Shown here piece by piece: positions 35,613 to 47,999 of a stretch of DNA of 64,000 nucleotides. Every line of letters starts with the position of its first letter. Within the stretch, counting starts at the first letter, position 1. A program made the position numbers and the translations under genes. Below the pieces are notes generated by a model. The model had not been told where the DNA came from and searched no databases. It worked only from the letters and a program-made list of their open reading frames with translations. The DNA is from Massospora cicadina (Eukaryota > Entomophthoromycota > Entomophthoromycetes > Entomophthorales > Entomophthoraceae): positions 1-64,000 of the forward strand of contig JAKSZP010009295.1 in the NCBI GenBank assembly GCA_022478985.1, written 5' to 3'.

Positions 35613-37006
35613 AAAGTGGAAAAAAATTAGAAAAAAGAATTTAGAAAAAAATATGTAATAAAAGATATTATACATAATAAGAATTGTAAACATAATTACA
35701 AACAAAAACCATTAACAAATAAGGAAATAACAAATTTTAATCCATAATTTCTGAAGCCCCATCAATGCTGGAGCAGGATGCCCCTTCTTTGGGTGGGGGA
35801 GAAGAATGAGATTAGACGTGAGTAGCTAAAGAAAAGTGACTGGAGGGGAAATGTGCCCCTTGTTTAAGTCCCAACTGTTGAGACCCTGTTGGAGATGAGC
35901 CAAACCTAAAAAGACTTGGCACCAAGCATGCTGGCCTGGCCAACTAAAGAAGGGCCATCAAAACAGATAAATAATCCGCTAAAAGGGATTTTGGAACGGG
36001 TGAGAGAGGTTACACTTTGTGGAGAAAGCCTTAAAGAAAGATGCAATTGGTGAAAAGGTTTTTTGAGATAAGAATACACTGGGGGCTGAAACACTTTTGT
36101 GCAGAAATTTTTGAGAGAGCTTCATCTAAGACTCTGTACATGTCAGGAAAGGTCTCCATGATGAAGGTAGCTGGTGGGAAGCGAACACACGCGCCAAGTA
36201 GAGCTATCTGGGGAATTAACCGTTAATGAAGCTCTTTTGACATGTTTTCACAAAGAGCACGGTGGATCAGAAGGATACAGCAATCTTCAAAGCATTATTT
36301 TTTAGTCCCAATGGAACGTGCAAATTTAACTGAACTGTTGTTATAGAGCACTTGAGTTTAGAAACGGAGATAGAAAAGAGAAGAGCCTGGTTGGCTTCAA
36401 AAAAACAAATGGAACACCAAGGGCTCAGATTCAAGTTTGGAGGACAAATAAGCTTCCACGAGTTCAGACATCAAATTGACAGCAAAGCCTGAAGTAGCTA
36501 CACTGCCCTCATGAAAGGAAGAAATGAGGCTAGATGAAGGGAAGACTTGAAACAGCTAGAAAAGGAAGTCAGGAAGAAATTGCTGTCTGATGCAAATTAA
36601 TGCTGGATGAGAATTCCTATTCTGGTTGGCCATGGAGACACAAAAATATATTGAGACGTTAGAAGGAGGAGTGTGTTTGACCCATTGGGACGTTTGTTAG
36701 AGAATTTAAAGCCTAGAGAACTAACCCAGATTTGCTGAGTGCTGACAGAGTTGCAGCAGGCCTGTAAGATGAACTCTTGATAACTGTCAAAGCATAACTA
36801 GTTGAATCATCCTGAGAAAATGAAGGCAGAATGCTTAAATTGACCATAGAGCACCGCATGGAAGAGCTGAGTCTTAGGAAGATACGCCTATCCTGGACAG
36901 AGAGGCTACTAATGTAGCGATCATACTTAAAGAATTGCAAAAAATTGAACGTCATATATAGAAAGGAAGGATATCCTGCGTTTATATCCTGTCAAGGTGT
37001 GGGAAG
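35613..37006 (-). pseudogene. Unassigned 1.4-kb block between pol and 3' LTR of B, with antisense reading pieces
   Basis: The block is less AT-rich than pol and has its longest open pieces on the minus strand: 36713-36955 (80 codons, RRIFLRLSSSMRCSMVNLSIL) and 35906-36094 (62 codons, SLRLSPQSVTSLTRSKIPF). Ser/Leu-rich, no recognised domain. Antisense ORFs at this position are known in some plant Ty3 lineages. Alternatives are a captured host fragment or a nested repeat whose ends were not found. No flanking duplication is seen. Confidence 0.35.
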
Positions 37007-37892
37007 TGTTGAATGGTTGACTGGACCTGAATCGTTGGGTAGATTTGGTAGGAGAAATAAATAATATTAGCTTAAACTTAATCTATTATATTTTATGTTG
37101 AACATATCAGCGATAAAATACAAAAATATTTTTAGTACATACAGAACTTGGTATTTACTGACTAGCAGTTCTACTTAATCATATTTGACTTGATAACCTG
37201 GGATTGGGGGACCATCTAGTACTAAAAAAAGATAACCTGGGATTGGGGGCTTTGTTGATCTATGTCAAAATTAGTTTTCAGTGTTAAACAAATTACAATC
37301 AAACTTAATTACTAATTAGTGGTGTAAACTGACTTGGTATGTGCTACCATTGCTTAGGAGGAGAAATGGACTATCTATTGTCAGATGAATCGGAGGAAGT
37401 GCTGTCCTGAAGTAATTGTGTCATTGGGCACAGACCATGGGGCTGACTTGGGCTACAGCAGGACGCCTAATGTATTGTAGACCATCTGAAATCTTGCACC
37501 GCGCACTGCTGGTTCAGTGATGGTGCAATTTAGGGTTTCATGAGTGTAGATGTGGGTAACATCAAACCCTATAAATTCTTTCTAATATTAGACAACTAAA
37601 AAACAATCTTTTAGTCCATTAATCTTTTGGCAGCTTTGAATATACAATCTTTTTTGTATTTAATACTTTTCAGTTGTATTAAGCTAAGAATTTTACTTTT
37701 AATCAAGAAGATCAGGGCAGGAAGCCATTATACAAGCAAACAACATGATAAATAAGCCTTAAAGTCTTATCTCTAAAGGGATTATACTTCAATACCATCA
37801 TCAGTCTATTGTCCTCATACATAGGCATTCATAAATCAACTTTAATCCCAGAAGAAGAACCAGATCATCTGAAGTTGGCCAAAACTTCAACA
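37007..37892 (+). repeat. 3' LTR of element B (occupied by micro-insertion copy 2)
   Basis: Begins TGTTGAATGG after the polypurine tract and ends TTCAACA. Partner of 28818-29664. Confidence 0.9.
37211..37230 (+). mobile_element. Micro-insertion copy 2 (20 bp)
   Basis: ACCATCTAGTACT + 7 A, bounded by identical 19-bp repeats (GATAACCTGGGATTGGGGG) at 37192-37210 and 37231-37249. The sister LTR has the empty site at 29000-29017, so insertion with target-site duplication is shown directly. The repeat ends in GGGGG, so up to a few G before the core could belong to the insert and be hidden as microhomology. Confidence 0.95.
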
Positions 37893-37897
37893 CTAAG

Positions 37898-38010
37898 AAT
37901 AATACTTTAAATTTCTTGTTGATGCGCCATGTGATCACCAAATAATATATTGAAAGGGGCTCAAACCTTTTAATCAGCACCCCTGAGCAAGCAGAAAATT
38001 TTGGTAATAT
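37898..38010 (+). repeat. 5' LTR of element C, right piece
   Basis: Continues the alignment with the C 3' LTR: CCTTTTAATCAGCACCCCTGAGCAAGC near 37964 against CCTTTTAATCAGCACCCCATGAGCAAGC near 44632. The primer-binding site TGGCGCTCACT follows at 38012. Confidence 0.8.
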
Positions 38011-38026
38011 CTGGCGCTCACTAAAG

Positions 38027-39100
38027 ATGTCATCATTAAGCAACTGTGGAGAGAGCTATAAAGGACCCATAGAAAGTGTGCCACATATAGATAACAAGAA
38101 GATAGAAACTTGGATAGTATTCAAAGGATTTTATGATTTGGAATATAAAATTACTCTTTTAACTAATGAGCTAGGAAAAGTCAGATCACATTCAGCGCAA
38201 GAAAGTATAAGAGCTCAGGACTTGACTCATATAAATAAAAAGTAAATTTACTATAGAGGTAAAAATTTAAACTTTAAAAGTTCCAAACTTGATTTTAACC
38301 AAGTTAAAAGTCCATAAAAACAATCAAATTACCTGAATATGGTTTGGAAAATATGAAATTGAGAAGTCTTTCTCATCTTAGACCATAAACTACTTTGGGA
38401 GAGCGCATTACCAGTACCAACACACCAAATAGCGTTTTAGACCTTCCAGAAAATTTAAATACAAAGAGGATTCCAATAATCTACCTTTACTTCATTGTTA
38501 AGCTTACTACTCTCAATTTAATATAGCTAAATTCTAATTAGTATGAGAATAGTATGGGCTGAGCCAGCCATAAACAGAAGCTCTCTATGTTCAAGGGATG
38601 TATGGGTAGAGAAGCACAGGAGGTGCTTAGAGCCACCATATGGTCCCACCACACTTGTACCAAAGACAATGAGATCCTTATTTTCATGTTTAGAAGCACA
38701 CATGCTGTTAAAGTATGAAGCAAGAGTATTATAACATGAGTATGGGGATCTGCTTCAGTTGTGGACTACAAAAACAGTAATATAAAGGCGCAACAGTCCA
38801 AAAACTGGAGCCTCGGATTTAATTTCCATGAAGATCATCTTGCTTGGTTCATTTTAGTAACCACGACTCCTAATACTTATGACCTTGGCTGTGTAACCTA
38901 TGAATCCATCAAGGCCATTGAGAGGCCTTAATTGAAGTCAAAGCCGCATATAAGATTGAGTCAAGACATCAGAGCTATCAGCAACGCTAGATTAGTTTTG
39001 AAAGCTAGATATGTAGCTCAAAGCTGCAATAGTATTACTAAAAGGAAGGCTTACAACCATTTTAATAGAAATACATAAGTTCCAATAATTTTAAGTGTAG
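38027..39100 (+). pseudogene. Element C gag remnant
   Basis: Short plus-strand open pieces (38027-38245 and 38543-38734) with Lys/Glu-rich composition. A degenerate knuckle KCSNCQQG near 39094 retains the first two Cys only. Assignment rests mainly on position between the primer-binding site and the protease. Confidence 0.45.
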
Positions 39101-39469
39101 CAACTGTCAGCAAGGAGAAGTCTTTATAAAGAAATTTCCTTATGATAAAGTAAAATAACAAAGAAAAAACTTAAGAGTAGGTCACATGTTCAATGAGTTG
39201 GTCGCACAACACTAATAAAATATATGAAGATGAACTTGGTTTTTGAATGGAGTCATTATTTAGGCCATTAGCCCCTAGTAAAATGATTGTTCCCGCATAC
39301 CTCACATTTACCAACAGAAAATTGAGCTTATAGAGCAGTTTACTCAGATCAGTTTTAAGGAAATTAGATCTTTGATAGTATATTTGACAGAGAAAATCTA
39401 GTGGAAACTACGTTCAAAAAATTGCAATTGAAGGTTGTGAGTCACTCAAGGATTTCAAGTAGTTTTTGA

Positions 39470-40552
39470 ATGCTTGAAAATTTAGGAGAATTTACTATGA
39501 CAGTCAGTGCAATGCTTACCATGGGCATGATTATTGGCAATAGTGTTACAGAATTGAAAGTCACCGTACCCAAATTCAAAGTGTTAAAAGTACTTATTAA
39601 TGGCGCACCAGTTAACATTATGTCATCCATGCTCATGATGAGATCAAAATTTGAGCATAAAATCAATTATCAGGCCAAGTTTGAGATGCCAAGATTGAGT
39701 CAACTGAAGCACCAGGATCTTAGTCGGTGTTACCCTAGCAATTTTGGACGCATTGTCTTGTCTTCTTTGACTGATGTATTTGGAATGACCTTTAAAATTT
39801 CCTTGTAAGAATTCAGTTCCTAATTGAGTTAGGAGGAATTATTACCTTTAATCAGATCCCAGTCATTTTACTCAACTACCATATGCCACCTGTGTTTATA
39901 GATGAGGAGAAGAAGTAGCAAATGATGTAAGATGTCTGGTAAAAACCAAGTATACTTTTCTCGCAGTCATTTATATCCTGAAGACAAAAAGAACTAAGCA
40001 GCTAACCAGCAGTATAAACAGAATCTAATCTGACTTTGTACTCCAGCAAATAGAAAGAGCTTCTGTCTAGAGAATAGAAGGATATTCTGGTCTACATAAT
40101 TATCAGTATCTTAGAACAAATGGTGCTTGATATCTATTTTAAAAGAAGTCAGAGGCCAGGAATCCAGAGTGATGCCTGGGCTTGAAAATCCAACATACCA
40201 AGGATGAGTCAAAGTACTCCATAAAAACATTGTCAAGAACTTTGTCAAGATCAAGAAGGGTCAAACCATTGTATAAGCAAGGATGTACCACTATGCTGAC
40301 TTTAATTCAGTTTACATAATTGCTAGCATTGATATAATTGGGCTTCAAGAGCCAATTAAACAGGAAGAACATGAACTCAATGAGCTTTTTAGATCAAATC
40401 AAGGTCCTAAAGCAGCAGACATAACGTTTATGGGCTTTTTAAGGAGGAACTTTCTAAGATTGACACTGGGAGTGTCACACCCATACACTTTAAGCCCATG
40501 CCGCCATTTAAAGAGTGATGAAGAAAACATCTTTAAAGAATCACTACTATGA
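39470..40552 (+). pseudogene. Element C protease region
   Basis: The open piece 39470-39808 carries KVLKVLINGAPVNIMSSMLMM, a retropepsin motif with Asp replaced by Asn (ING for D-S/T-G). The piece at 40283-40552 lies where the dUTPase-like/RT linker should be but shows no clear motif. A GC-richer stretch follows at about 40560-40940 with no recognised content. It may be an insertion, but no duplication was found around it. Confidence 0.5.
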
Positions 40553-41338
40553 ATGCATGTCAAGATAGTGTCTGTAACTCTCTCATTTTATAGAGGTGGT
40601 GTGGGATGCACAGCCACACCGCCAGGGAAGTATCCATTAGCAAGATTGGAAAGAGGATTTGTGGAGGGTACCTGAGCCAAAGGGACCTAGGGCGAGGGTG
40701 TACAACATAGTGCATAATGATAAATAACACAGAAGTGACAGAACTTGGTTGGACCACAAAGGGGAATCCATAACCAGGTGGAGATCTGTTTGGGTGCTGA
40801 AGTTCCTCAAACTGGAGGGGACCATGATGGCAAAAGGTGCACTGGATACTGTAGTTAATTTTGATAAAAAAAGTAGCCAACGTTGTTGTAGACCTCCTCA
40901 AATTGGTTTGCTCACAGGTTTGCCCAAGGAACCATTATAAAAACATAACCTTAATGGTGAATTTTATTTAAGGATTTGACCAACAAGGAATGTTGGTCTT
41001 GGGGAAACATACTTAAGCAATGAGAAACAAGTCATCAAATGGCGGAAGTGGTGCTAATCCTGATTGCACTGATAGGCACATGCTACCATCAACCTGGGTC
41101 CTGCAACTCAAAATTGACCAACTCAAGTTATGGATTGTAATTGTAATTGACATGATTTGGTATTAAAAATTGGAATGTGTTTGAAACCCAGCTCCTCGAG
41201 CAACCATATTGAACTGTCAAGATTTAAAACGTAGCTGGTGCATTTTAATGCACTGGCTGTAATGCCAGGCCAAGCATCACGCACATTCCCAAAGCCAACC
41301 TGGGCATATTTTTCCTGTACTCAGCGTTAATACAGGGT

Positions 41339-42640
41339 ATGCTTAAGGTCAGAAAGGCCTTCCAACTTCAACTTTTTGACCTCCTGACGTGTAGCTTTTT
41401 CCTTGCAATTTATTCCTCAATTATGTCATGGAGCCATGACAATGCAGGCTTTGTACGCCCTTACAAGATTCCTTGTATCTCGTCCCTTTTACTAATGCAA
41501 AAGAAGGATTGGTCCCACCAAATAGTCATGAATTGCAGAGGATTTAGCGATCTTAATAAAAAGTACTTCTATCAACTTCTGTTAATCGACAGTGGTTCAA
41601 AACGACCTGGTTAATAGCTATACATATCACCAGTAGACCAAGAAAGCAGATACTTGAAGATGGAACTGTCACCAGAAGACCAGGAAAAGTGTGCGCTTAT
41701 TACCAGTCAAGGCCTGTTTGAACCAATACGTATGCTACAGGTCTAGTCTAACATCCCAGCTACCTTCCAGAGAGTAATTTACTAAATTTTGGTAATCTAA
41801 AAAGTTTAAGTGTCATTTATTAGGATGACATCACGGTGTTCAGCATGACATTTAAGGATTACCTGGCACACCTGAAGGAGGTTTTAACTCGTCTTAGAGA
41901 ACGATAACAAGCTGAAGAGAAGCAAGTTCTCATTTTTTAAAAGCTTGGATTAGATTATTCAGCCAAAAAAGTAAATCAAAGAAAAATCAAGACCCCAGCA
42001 AGGTAAGGTTGTAGGTATTGCCTAGATGTGCTCCTCCAAGTGCATGAGAGATGTCCCAGTGTTCTTGGACATAGTAAGATACTACCACCAATCTGTGCCA
42101 AACTTTGAAGACATTGTTGAGCCACTCACAACTTACTTAACAAAGGATTAATTAAAATAAACAAAGTTCAAGAAGTCACCTTAAACATTTCAAGCAGAAA
42201 GTACTGGAAGCCCAAATTCTGTTATACCCAAAATTTGTAAAAAAAACTTTTTACATTTACACTAATTACAGAAGCGTGAGTTGAGCGCCATCTTAGCGCA
42301 GTTGAACAAAGAAGGAGTAGAACATCATATAGGTTTCTATTGAGGATATTTATTAGATCAGAGCATAATTCCAAAGGAACAGAGTGCAAATGCCTAGCTG
42401 CAATCAGAGTCCTACGCCATTTCTGGTCTTACATATATGGTTTAAACTTTATAAAATAACTGAACACACTTTGCTGAGATGATTGATGATCATGAAAGAC
42501 CTAGATGATAGAATTGCAAGATGGGCCGTTCAGTTTCAAGGATACTATTTTAAATCTTGCACCAGGCAGGAGAGAAGCACCTGAATGCGGATGACTTGTC
42601 AGAGTTACCAGTTTTCCACTACAAGAACACAAGAGTTATA
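41339..42640 (+). pseudogene. Element C reverse transcriptase and RNase H
   Basis: The RT N-terminal half (41400-41614) reads GFVRPYKIPCISSLLLMQKKDWSH...GFSDLNKKYFY, the standard IRPSxSPxxSPxLLVKKKDGS...YRxLNxxTxxxxYP pattern. The catalytic box near 41819 is Y-stop-DD followed by ITVFSMTFKDYLAHLKEVL. The RNase H end is seen near 42530-42605 (LDDRIARWAVQFQ, then HLNADDLSELP). Disrupted by many stops. Confidence 0.7.
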
Positions 42641-42989
42641 TGATCTATGATTTAATAGTATAACTAAAGGTATAGTTGGAATATGAACTGAATCAAGGAA
42701 GAAGATTTTAAAGAACTGTTCAAAAATACAAGGTTTAAGAAAAACATCTGGGGAAAAATAGTTCATGAGAAATAGTAATACTATGTAAAGTTTAGCGCAT
42801 GAATGGCAATAATAATGGAAGGCCACTTTCAAGTAGGCCATGGAAGACTACAAAAGACATAGAATCATAGAGATAGATTCTACAGGATGGCAATGTTAGA
42901 CAATATCAGTCAGGTTCTAAATCCTTGTATGAAATTTGCTCAATAAAGCTGCTTGTGAAGAAGTTGAAGTGTTATTTATCTAGTTGCAC

Positions 42990-43860
42990 CTTTTTTTAAA
43001 ATCTCTCCATTTTGTTTTAGATCATTTACATAGTCATTAAGTGGCTACCAGTTTATAATCATAGCAATAAATGACTTCACCAAGTGCCAGAAGCAATTTC
43101 AGTTAAGGCATCTAACACCAGAGCTCACAAGGTTCCTTTACCACTTGGTCATAATTCACCACAGATTCCCTTAGACTACTTTTAAATAATAAACGTAACT
43201 TCATCTCAAACGTTTTGAGACATCTGATGAACTTAAGGGGGTTAAACAACAAAATACCACGCCATACACACCCTTTATTATAAGAAGAATAACAATAGTG
43301 AAAAAAACCCTCGCATCAATCTTAAAAATGATTTTAGTCAACCATGGATCAAAATGAGACATCTTTATGCCATCAGCCCTGTTTACTTACCGGTTATGTA
43401 ATGTAGTATTATTGACATTTCACAATATAAAGCACTATATGAAAGAAAAGCCATGCTACCGAGCTTGTTATCCCCTAGTGATGGATGTAGATAGGAAAAT
43501 GATACCTCACAGCAGATATCAGGAAAATTAGCAAAGGAGTTAATCAAGTCAAATTAAACTTCAGCAGCAATATCATGAGTGTACTGAAGAAAGTACCAAA
43601 AAGAGTAACTAAAGACCTAATTTGCCCATATTTGAAGTAAGAAGAAAGTGATGTTTTATCACATGTGCAGAGGACAACCTGAAAAGCCACAAGCTGTCAG
43701 GATAGGACCTGCAACCATTGTTATAATGAAAAGGAACTGAATACTCTATTGAGGACAATAACGCACATCACTTATGACTAAGTCCAGGCGTGCCGCATCA
43801 AGTCTTTACCAAGGTCTTGTATTGTGGAGGGTAATGTTTGATGAAGCTCACATATAGGGG
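42990..43860 (+). pseudogene. Element C integrase and tail
   Basis: Recognisable only in pieces: a core start-like segment near 43030 (VYNHSNK...LHQVPEAISV) and the tail KPQAVRIGPATIVIMK near 43690, where GPxxI corresponds to GPY/F. The polypurine-like TATAGGGG directly precedes the 3' LTR. Confidence 0.5.
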
Positions 43861-44674
43861 TTAATTCATCGACCCTTTGAAAAATTTATGAGGAAACCTA
43901 AGTTCTACTAATACAGATATTGATACTATTGGATTATCTGACCGGAATAGCATTCAAATCTCAACTAGCAAAGCCAGCAATTGAGATTTTTTAAAATTAC
44001 AAATCTCCTTTAATAGGCTTTAAATGGTCTATATACCTGATAATAGAAGCCTTTATATACCCCCTGACAGCTGCACTATCCACAAGACTCACTGGAACAA
44101 CAGGAGTCACAATTAGCTCAGAACAGCAGCAACATGTCACAAATAAGAAATATCGTAGAGTACAATCTATGGAAAAACCCAAAATAGCAAAGAAAATTAA
44201 AAATTTGGACTCCTCTTACTCTAAAACTAAGATACAATTACAAATTTTTAAAGTGAGAAGGAATTGTTATTATAAGTTAAGTCATACTTATAACAGCCCT
44301 CATCCCTTTAGTACTACATATAATTTCCATATCTTAATAGTAGAAAATATTTCCCAGAAAATTTTATCTGTTAATGCTTCCAAATGGTGTAATAACGCCA
44401 AACATAGATAACAATTACTGATGAAAATTCAGACTTAGCTTTTATTATCATAAAAGGTTAACAGGAGCTCTAAAGTTCTTAGAAATAGCTATTGTCAAGT
44501 TTATTCCAGATCTTCAATATTGTTGGACATGCTTGTAAGTATTAGTAAAAATCCCAAATATCAAGAACAAGACTCTACAAATTGTCTGGAATTCTCCTTG
44601 TGATTAGAAAAATTATTACAAATTGCATACCTTTTAATCAGCACCCCATGAGCAAGCGGGCTACTTTATCAATA
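43861..44674 (+). repeat. 3' LTR of element C
   Basis: Uninterrupted counterpart of the split 5' LTR. The start after TATAGGGG is inferred from the polypurine position and the alignment. Confidence 0.75.
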
Positions 44675-45089
44675 AAGCCTCAAGGATTTGTGACTAAGGA
44701 CAGTCAGCTTGGAAATAAGCTTAAAATTCCTTAAATTTAGGCACAAATATAAATAAATATAATGAAATTTTCTAAAAAGGAAGAACTTGGACTTCTTATA
44801 TATAAGAAAACTTTTATACTCATTTGATTAAAATAGAAAAGAAATAATTGAGTACTTTTTTAATATATATTGCTGAGTGAAAGACCAAGTGATTGGCATT
44901 ATTGGTTATTTAATTGTTCATTTACTTCAAAAAATCGCTTACAGTTTGATTTAGTCCAATCTATCAAATCTATTAACTAATCAAATTATCATACTAATCT
45001 TTCTTTTCGATATTAAATGACAAAAATACAATGAGGGTATCACAGCATGACAGTAAATGAGATGTTCAACATATATCAGCAATGCAGCT
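44675..45089. other. AT-rich spacer
   Basis: No gene or repeat seen between C and F. Confidence 0.5.
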
Positions 45090-45682
45090 TGTTAGAAATC
45101 ATGAGATATGGATGGACATGAGCAGGATTCAAAAATGACCTGAATTGCAACTTAGTCATAGGAGCTCAACCAATCTAATGAGCATTGAGAATAAATCAAT
45201 TTTGAAATCCCATAAGGCAAAAAACTCAAACCCTGAAAGAATCCGTCTATTTTGATCAGCAAAGGCGCCGCGCTAGCTGGTGAAGATCTTGCCACAGGGG
45301 GTCTCCAGAATATGCCACCTTGACAATAGAGAGTCAAATTTAAATGAAGTCTACGCCTTCTGCCACATAAAAGAGGTCTCCTTGCCCTACTTAATCCTGA
45401 CCATCACTCCAATCTCCCCTAAGTGACCTTGAGTATCTCAAAAGCCTATAAATATCTCTGGATTTTAGCTAAGAAAAAATACCTTCAGATTTCTATTTAT
45501 TTTCACTAGTAACTATTCTTTTCCTGTTAACGAACAGAGATTGCCTCCATGAAGTACTTCTGCCAAGAGATATTTTTCTTAGGGAATGCTGACCCTAAGA
45601 GATTCTGCTGGAACTGTGTTTGACTAATAATCAAACAACATTTTAAGGCCTTAATCTTCAGAGAGGACGAGGAAATCCTACA
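45090..45682 (+). repeat. 5' LTR of element F
   Basis: Aligns to 52885-53486, including a TATA box (TATAAATAT at 45447-45455, matched at 53250-53258) and the block TTTCTATTTATTTTCACTAGT. Confidence 0.9.
45447..45455 (+). promoter_or_regulatory. TATA box in the F LTR
   Basis: TATAAATAT, conserved in both LTRs. It is the probable start signal for element transcription. Confidence 0.5.
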
Positions 45683-45882
45683 AACTGGTGCTCACTGCCA
45701 GGTCCTTCTGAAGTTACTGGTGAAGACCTACCTTTCATATGAATAAATTCAGCAAAGACGGCCTTCCCAATATGGAGGAAAATATGAGTTTGACCCAATG
45801 TGTCACTATTTTTCAACCAAGATGTAACAACCTCAACCATGAAACTTAATTTCTGCACTATCATAAGTTTTAACTATCTCAG

Positions 45883-47715
45883 TTCCCAATGAATCCACCT
45901 ACAAATCCAGGCTCCCAATGTTGCCTCAACGATTTGAGAGACTCTAGGTGAAGTTGTAACCCCTGGTGGGCGAAATAGTCATAGCAGTTTTAACCAGACT
46001 ATTCAAATGCGCAATTTTTTATTCTTTGTAGATCTTTCAGGCAATGATATAGGAGAAGCCCATATGGATTTGTAACTTTAACAGTTTGTGCATCCTGCCT
46101 TACACCAACACATTCAATTGCTCGCACTTCACCACATGGAGATGCAGCGGCAGCTAGGATTGACCCATTAGATTCACTCCCAGCTCCTTGAGTTATATGA
46201 CGCCACCTCTAATTTTGGCTGAGATAATTGGGATGTCATTTTGAGCAACCGTCAGTGGATTAATGGCATCTAATGACACATTGCTCAAATTGATATTGGA
46301 GTCAGCCAATACTTGAAGAATGAATTCGCCCAGAGGACGATCCAATTAACCACTGGCAGGGACCAGAGAGTGGAACGTGCCTTATCCAACCTCCTTGACC
46401 AAATAACCAAAGATCGCCACACAACTGTTCTCAACTCGTTGGTTAGTTCATCTGTACCCAGCAGCTGAATGGATGACTTGCGATGATTCTGACTCCAGAA
46501 GTAACGGTGCAACATGAGGCCCTTATTGATACAGGACCCAATGAAAGAGAAGGAGATCAAGGGACCCTGATCCTGGAAGTCCCCAAGGTCCTCCAGACGC
46601 CTCCTCACCTGCTGGATCCTTTTTAGTAATGACCGCAAAGCCCAGCTTAAAGCTCTCAAATGACAACTGTCACTGGTGGTCCAAGGAGTTGAGATGACTA
46701 TTGAGGGGGAGCATCTGGATGCTAATTTAACCTTCCACTCCTTGTACAACCAATATATGAAGATTACTGGCGCCTGCTCCAATCGGATAGCCTCCCAAAA
46801 ACCAAGCAAATCATTATATTGATTGATTATCTGACTACAAGCGATTGAATAAAACAGGATGATCTCTCTGAGCAATTAGCCCAACAGTCCAAAGAGATCA
46901 CGAATCTACGCTAAATTTAGATTCTAAGGCTCCCCTTAAGCACGTCAATGTATGCTACGCCATTATTCAGGATGATATGGATGATATCCGCCATCAGTTT
47001 TATAGGGCTATCCCACATACTGATATAGGCACCATGGAGATCACTGACTCAGAACGCCTGCTCTCTCCTGCGTCCATGTTCTCTCTGAAACTGTTGGATT
47101 TAAAACCTACCTTTAAGGAGAATTACATAACTGGTGCTGTGACAATTCAGTCATAACTCTTTATATATGAGGGCTTGACGGAGCCTGCTATCAACTGGCA
47201 AAAAAGCTAGCATATACAAACCTGTATGTATGGCAAGGCACAAGAAGTATGATGCCTTATTTTAAGGCATGCACCACGTGGGCAGCCATTAAGGAAGCCC
47301 TTGTCAAAGAATTTGGCAGTAACATAACCCTCTCTAATTGTAAGCAGGCTTTCATGCATATCTGCCTGAGATGAGGGGAAACTCATATTGAGTTTGCAGA
47401 ACGCTTCTATCATGAAGCACCGGCACCAGCTTCCTGTGGCTGGGTTACCATGGATGACGCCATCTCGGCTATTCTCTCCACTTCTTGATAAAGTACCAAC
47501 TTGGTACTCTATTTCCAGAACGCCAAAAGATGTTTAAATGTATCCATGACACTAAGGAGTCATTGTTGGAATTTCCTAAGCCAGAAGTATGCCAAGCTCC
47601 AAGTAAGGGGAATCAACCCAATATCCATGCCATCAGGTGTTTTAAGAGACCAAAACCATGTCATGATCCATGCTCATATTGTGGAATCTTTAGCCACCAA
47701 AAGAGTTTCTGTTAG
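45883..47715 (+). pseudogene. Element F gag with intact CCHC knuckle
   Basis: The N-terminal half (46080-46900) is Gln/His/Leu-rich with coiled-coil character and several stops. The capsid end near 47380 reads THIEFAERFYHEA, matching LTAFAERFMAEA in G. The 76-codon piece 47485-47715 ends in CSYCGIFSHQKSFC (47671-47712), a complete CX2CX4HX4C knuckle. Role: RNA packaging in the virus-like particle. Confidence 0.7.
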
Positions 47716-47999
47716 AAGAAGCAAGCTGATGAATCGTGAAAAATGGAGTCAGCTTAGGGAACGAGGCACCCTCTGCTGACAATAAAATGCCTCAACCTCA
47801 ACCTTATTCCACTCCACATGCTGAGTGTTTTGTTCTGGAGAAACTTGACAAATTTGGATATCCCGTATTCTATGATTTTTGATTATAGACTTTACTTCCT
47901 CTTACTCTTCCTTTTCCAGATTGTTCCCTCCAGGAAAACCCATTTACTCAATTCCTCACTTTGACACCAAAGTTACTCAAGTAGAGGTCTTTTTTCACA

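Larger units (their letters stand above)
28818..37892 (+). mobile_element. Ty3/gypsy element B, nested in the 5' LTR of C
   Basis: A 9.07-kb element. LTRs are 28818-29664 and 37007-37892; they have the same length (847 bp) once the 39-bp micro-insertion event in the 3' copy is subtracted. Primer-binding site TGGCGCTCAAGG at 29666, polypurine tract AAGGTGTGGGAAG at 36994-37006. Interior order: long coiled-coil gag, CCHC, protease, dUTPase-like, RT, RNase H, integrase, GPY/F tail, then 1.4 kb of unassigned sequence before the 3' LTR. The flanking 5-mers TCAAG and CTAAG may be a decayed duplication. Confidence 0.85.
28117..44674 (+). mobile_element. Ty3/gypsy element C, 5' LTR split by element B
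   Basis: The 5' LTR is in two pieces (28117-28817 and about 37898-38010) around element B. The intact 3' LTR is 43861-44674. The joined 5' LTR and the 3' LTR both come to about 814 bp. The primer-binding site TGGCGCTCACTAAAG is at 38012. The interior 38027-43860 holds gag, protease, RT, RNase H and integrase remnants. Without B the element is about 7.5 kb. It is among the most decayed here: most motif residues are hit and stops are dense. Confidence 0.75.

Noticed and set aside
37211..37230. The micro-insertions as sequencing adaptor, vector or assembly artefacts.
   Set aside because: Flanking duplications differ at each site and have lengths typical of target-primed insertion. Copies occur in both orientations, one restores an ORF when removed and one has an empty sister site. 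An artefact would not produce this, though reads were not available.
40560..40940. GC-richer block in element C as a SINE or LINE fragment.
   Set aside because: No flanking duplication, tail or similarity to the LINE or half-LINE could be seen; left unassigned within C.
46285..46875. 196-codon minus-strand ORF inside element F.
   Set aside because: It is antisense to the gag of F, whose plus-strand frames match gag in order and context. The long open minus frame is a shadow.
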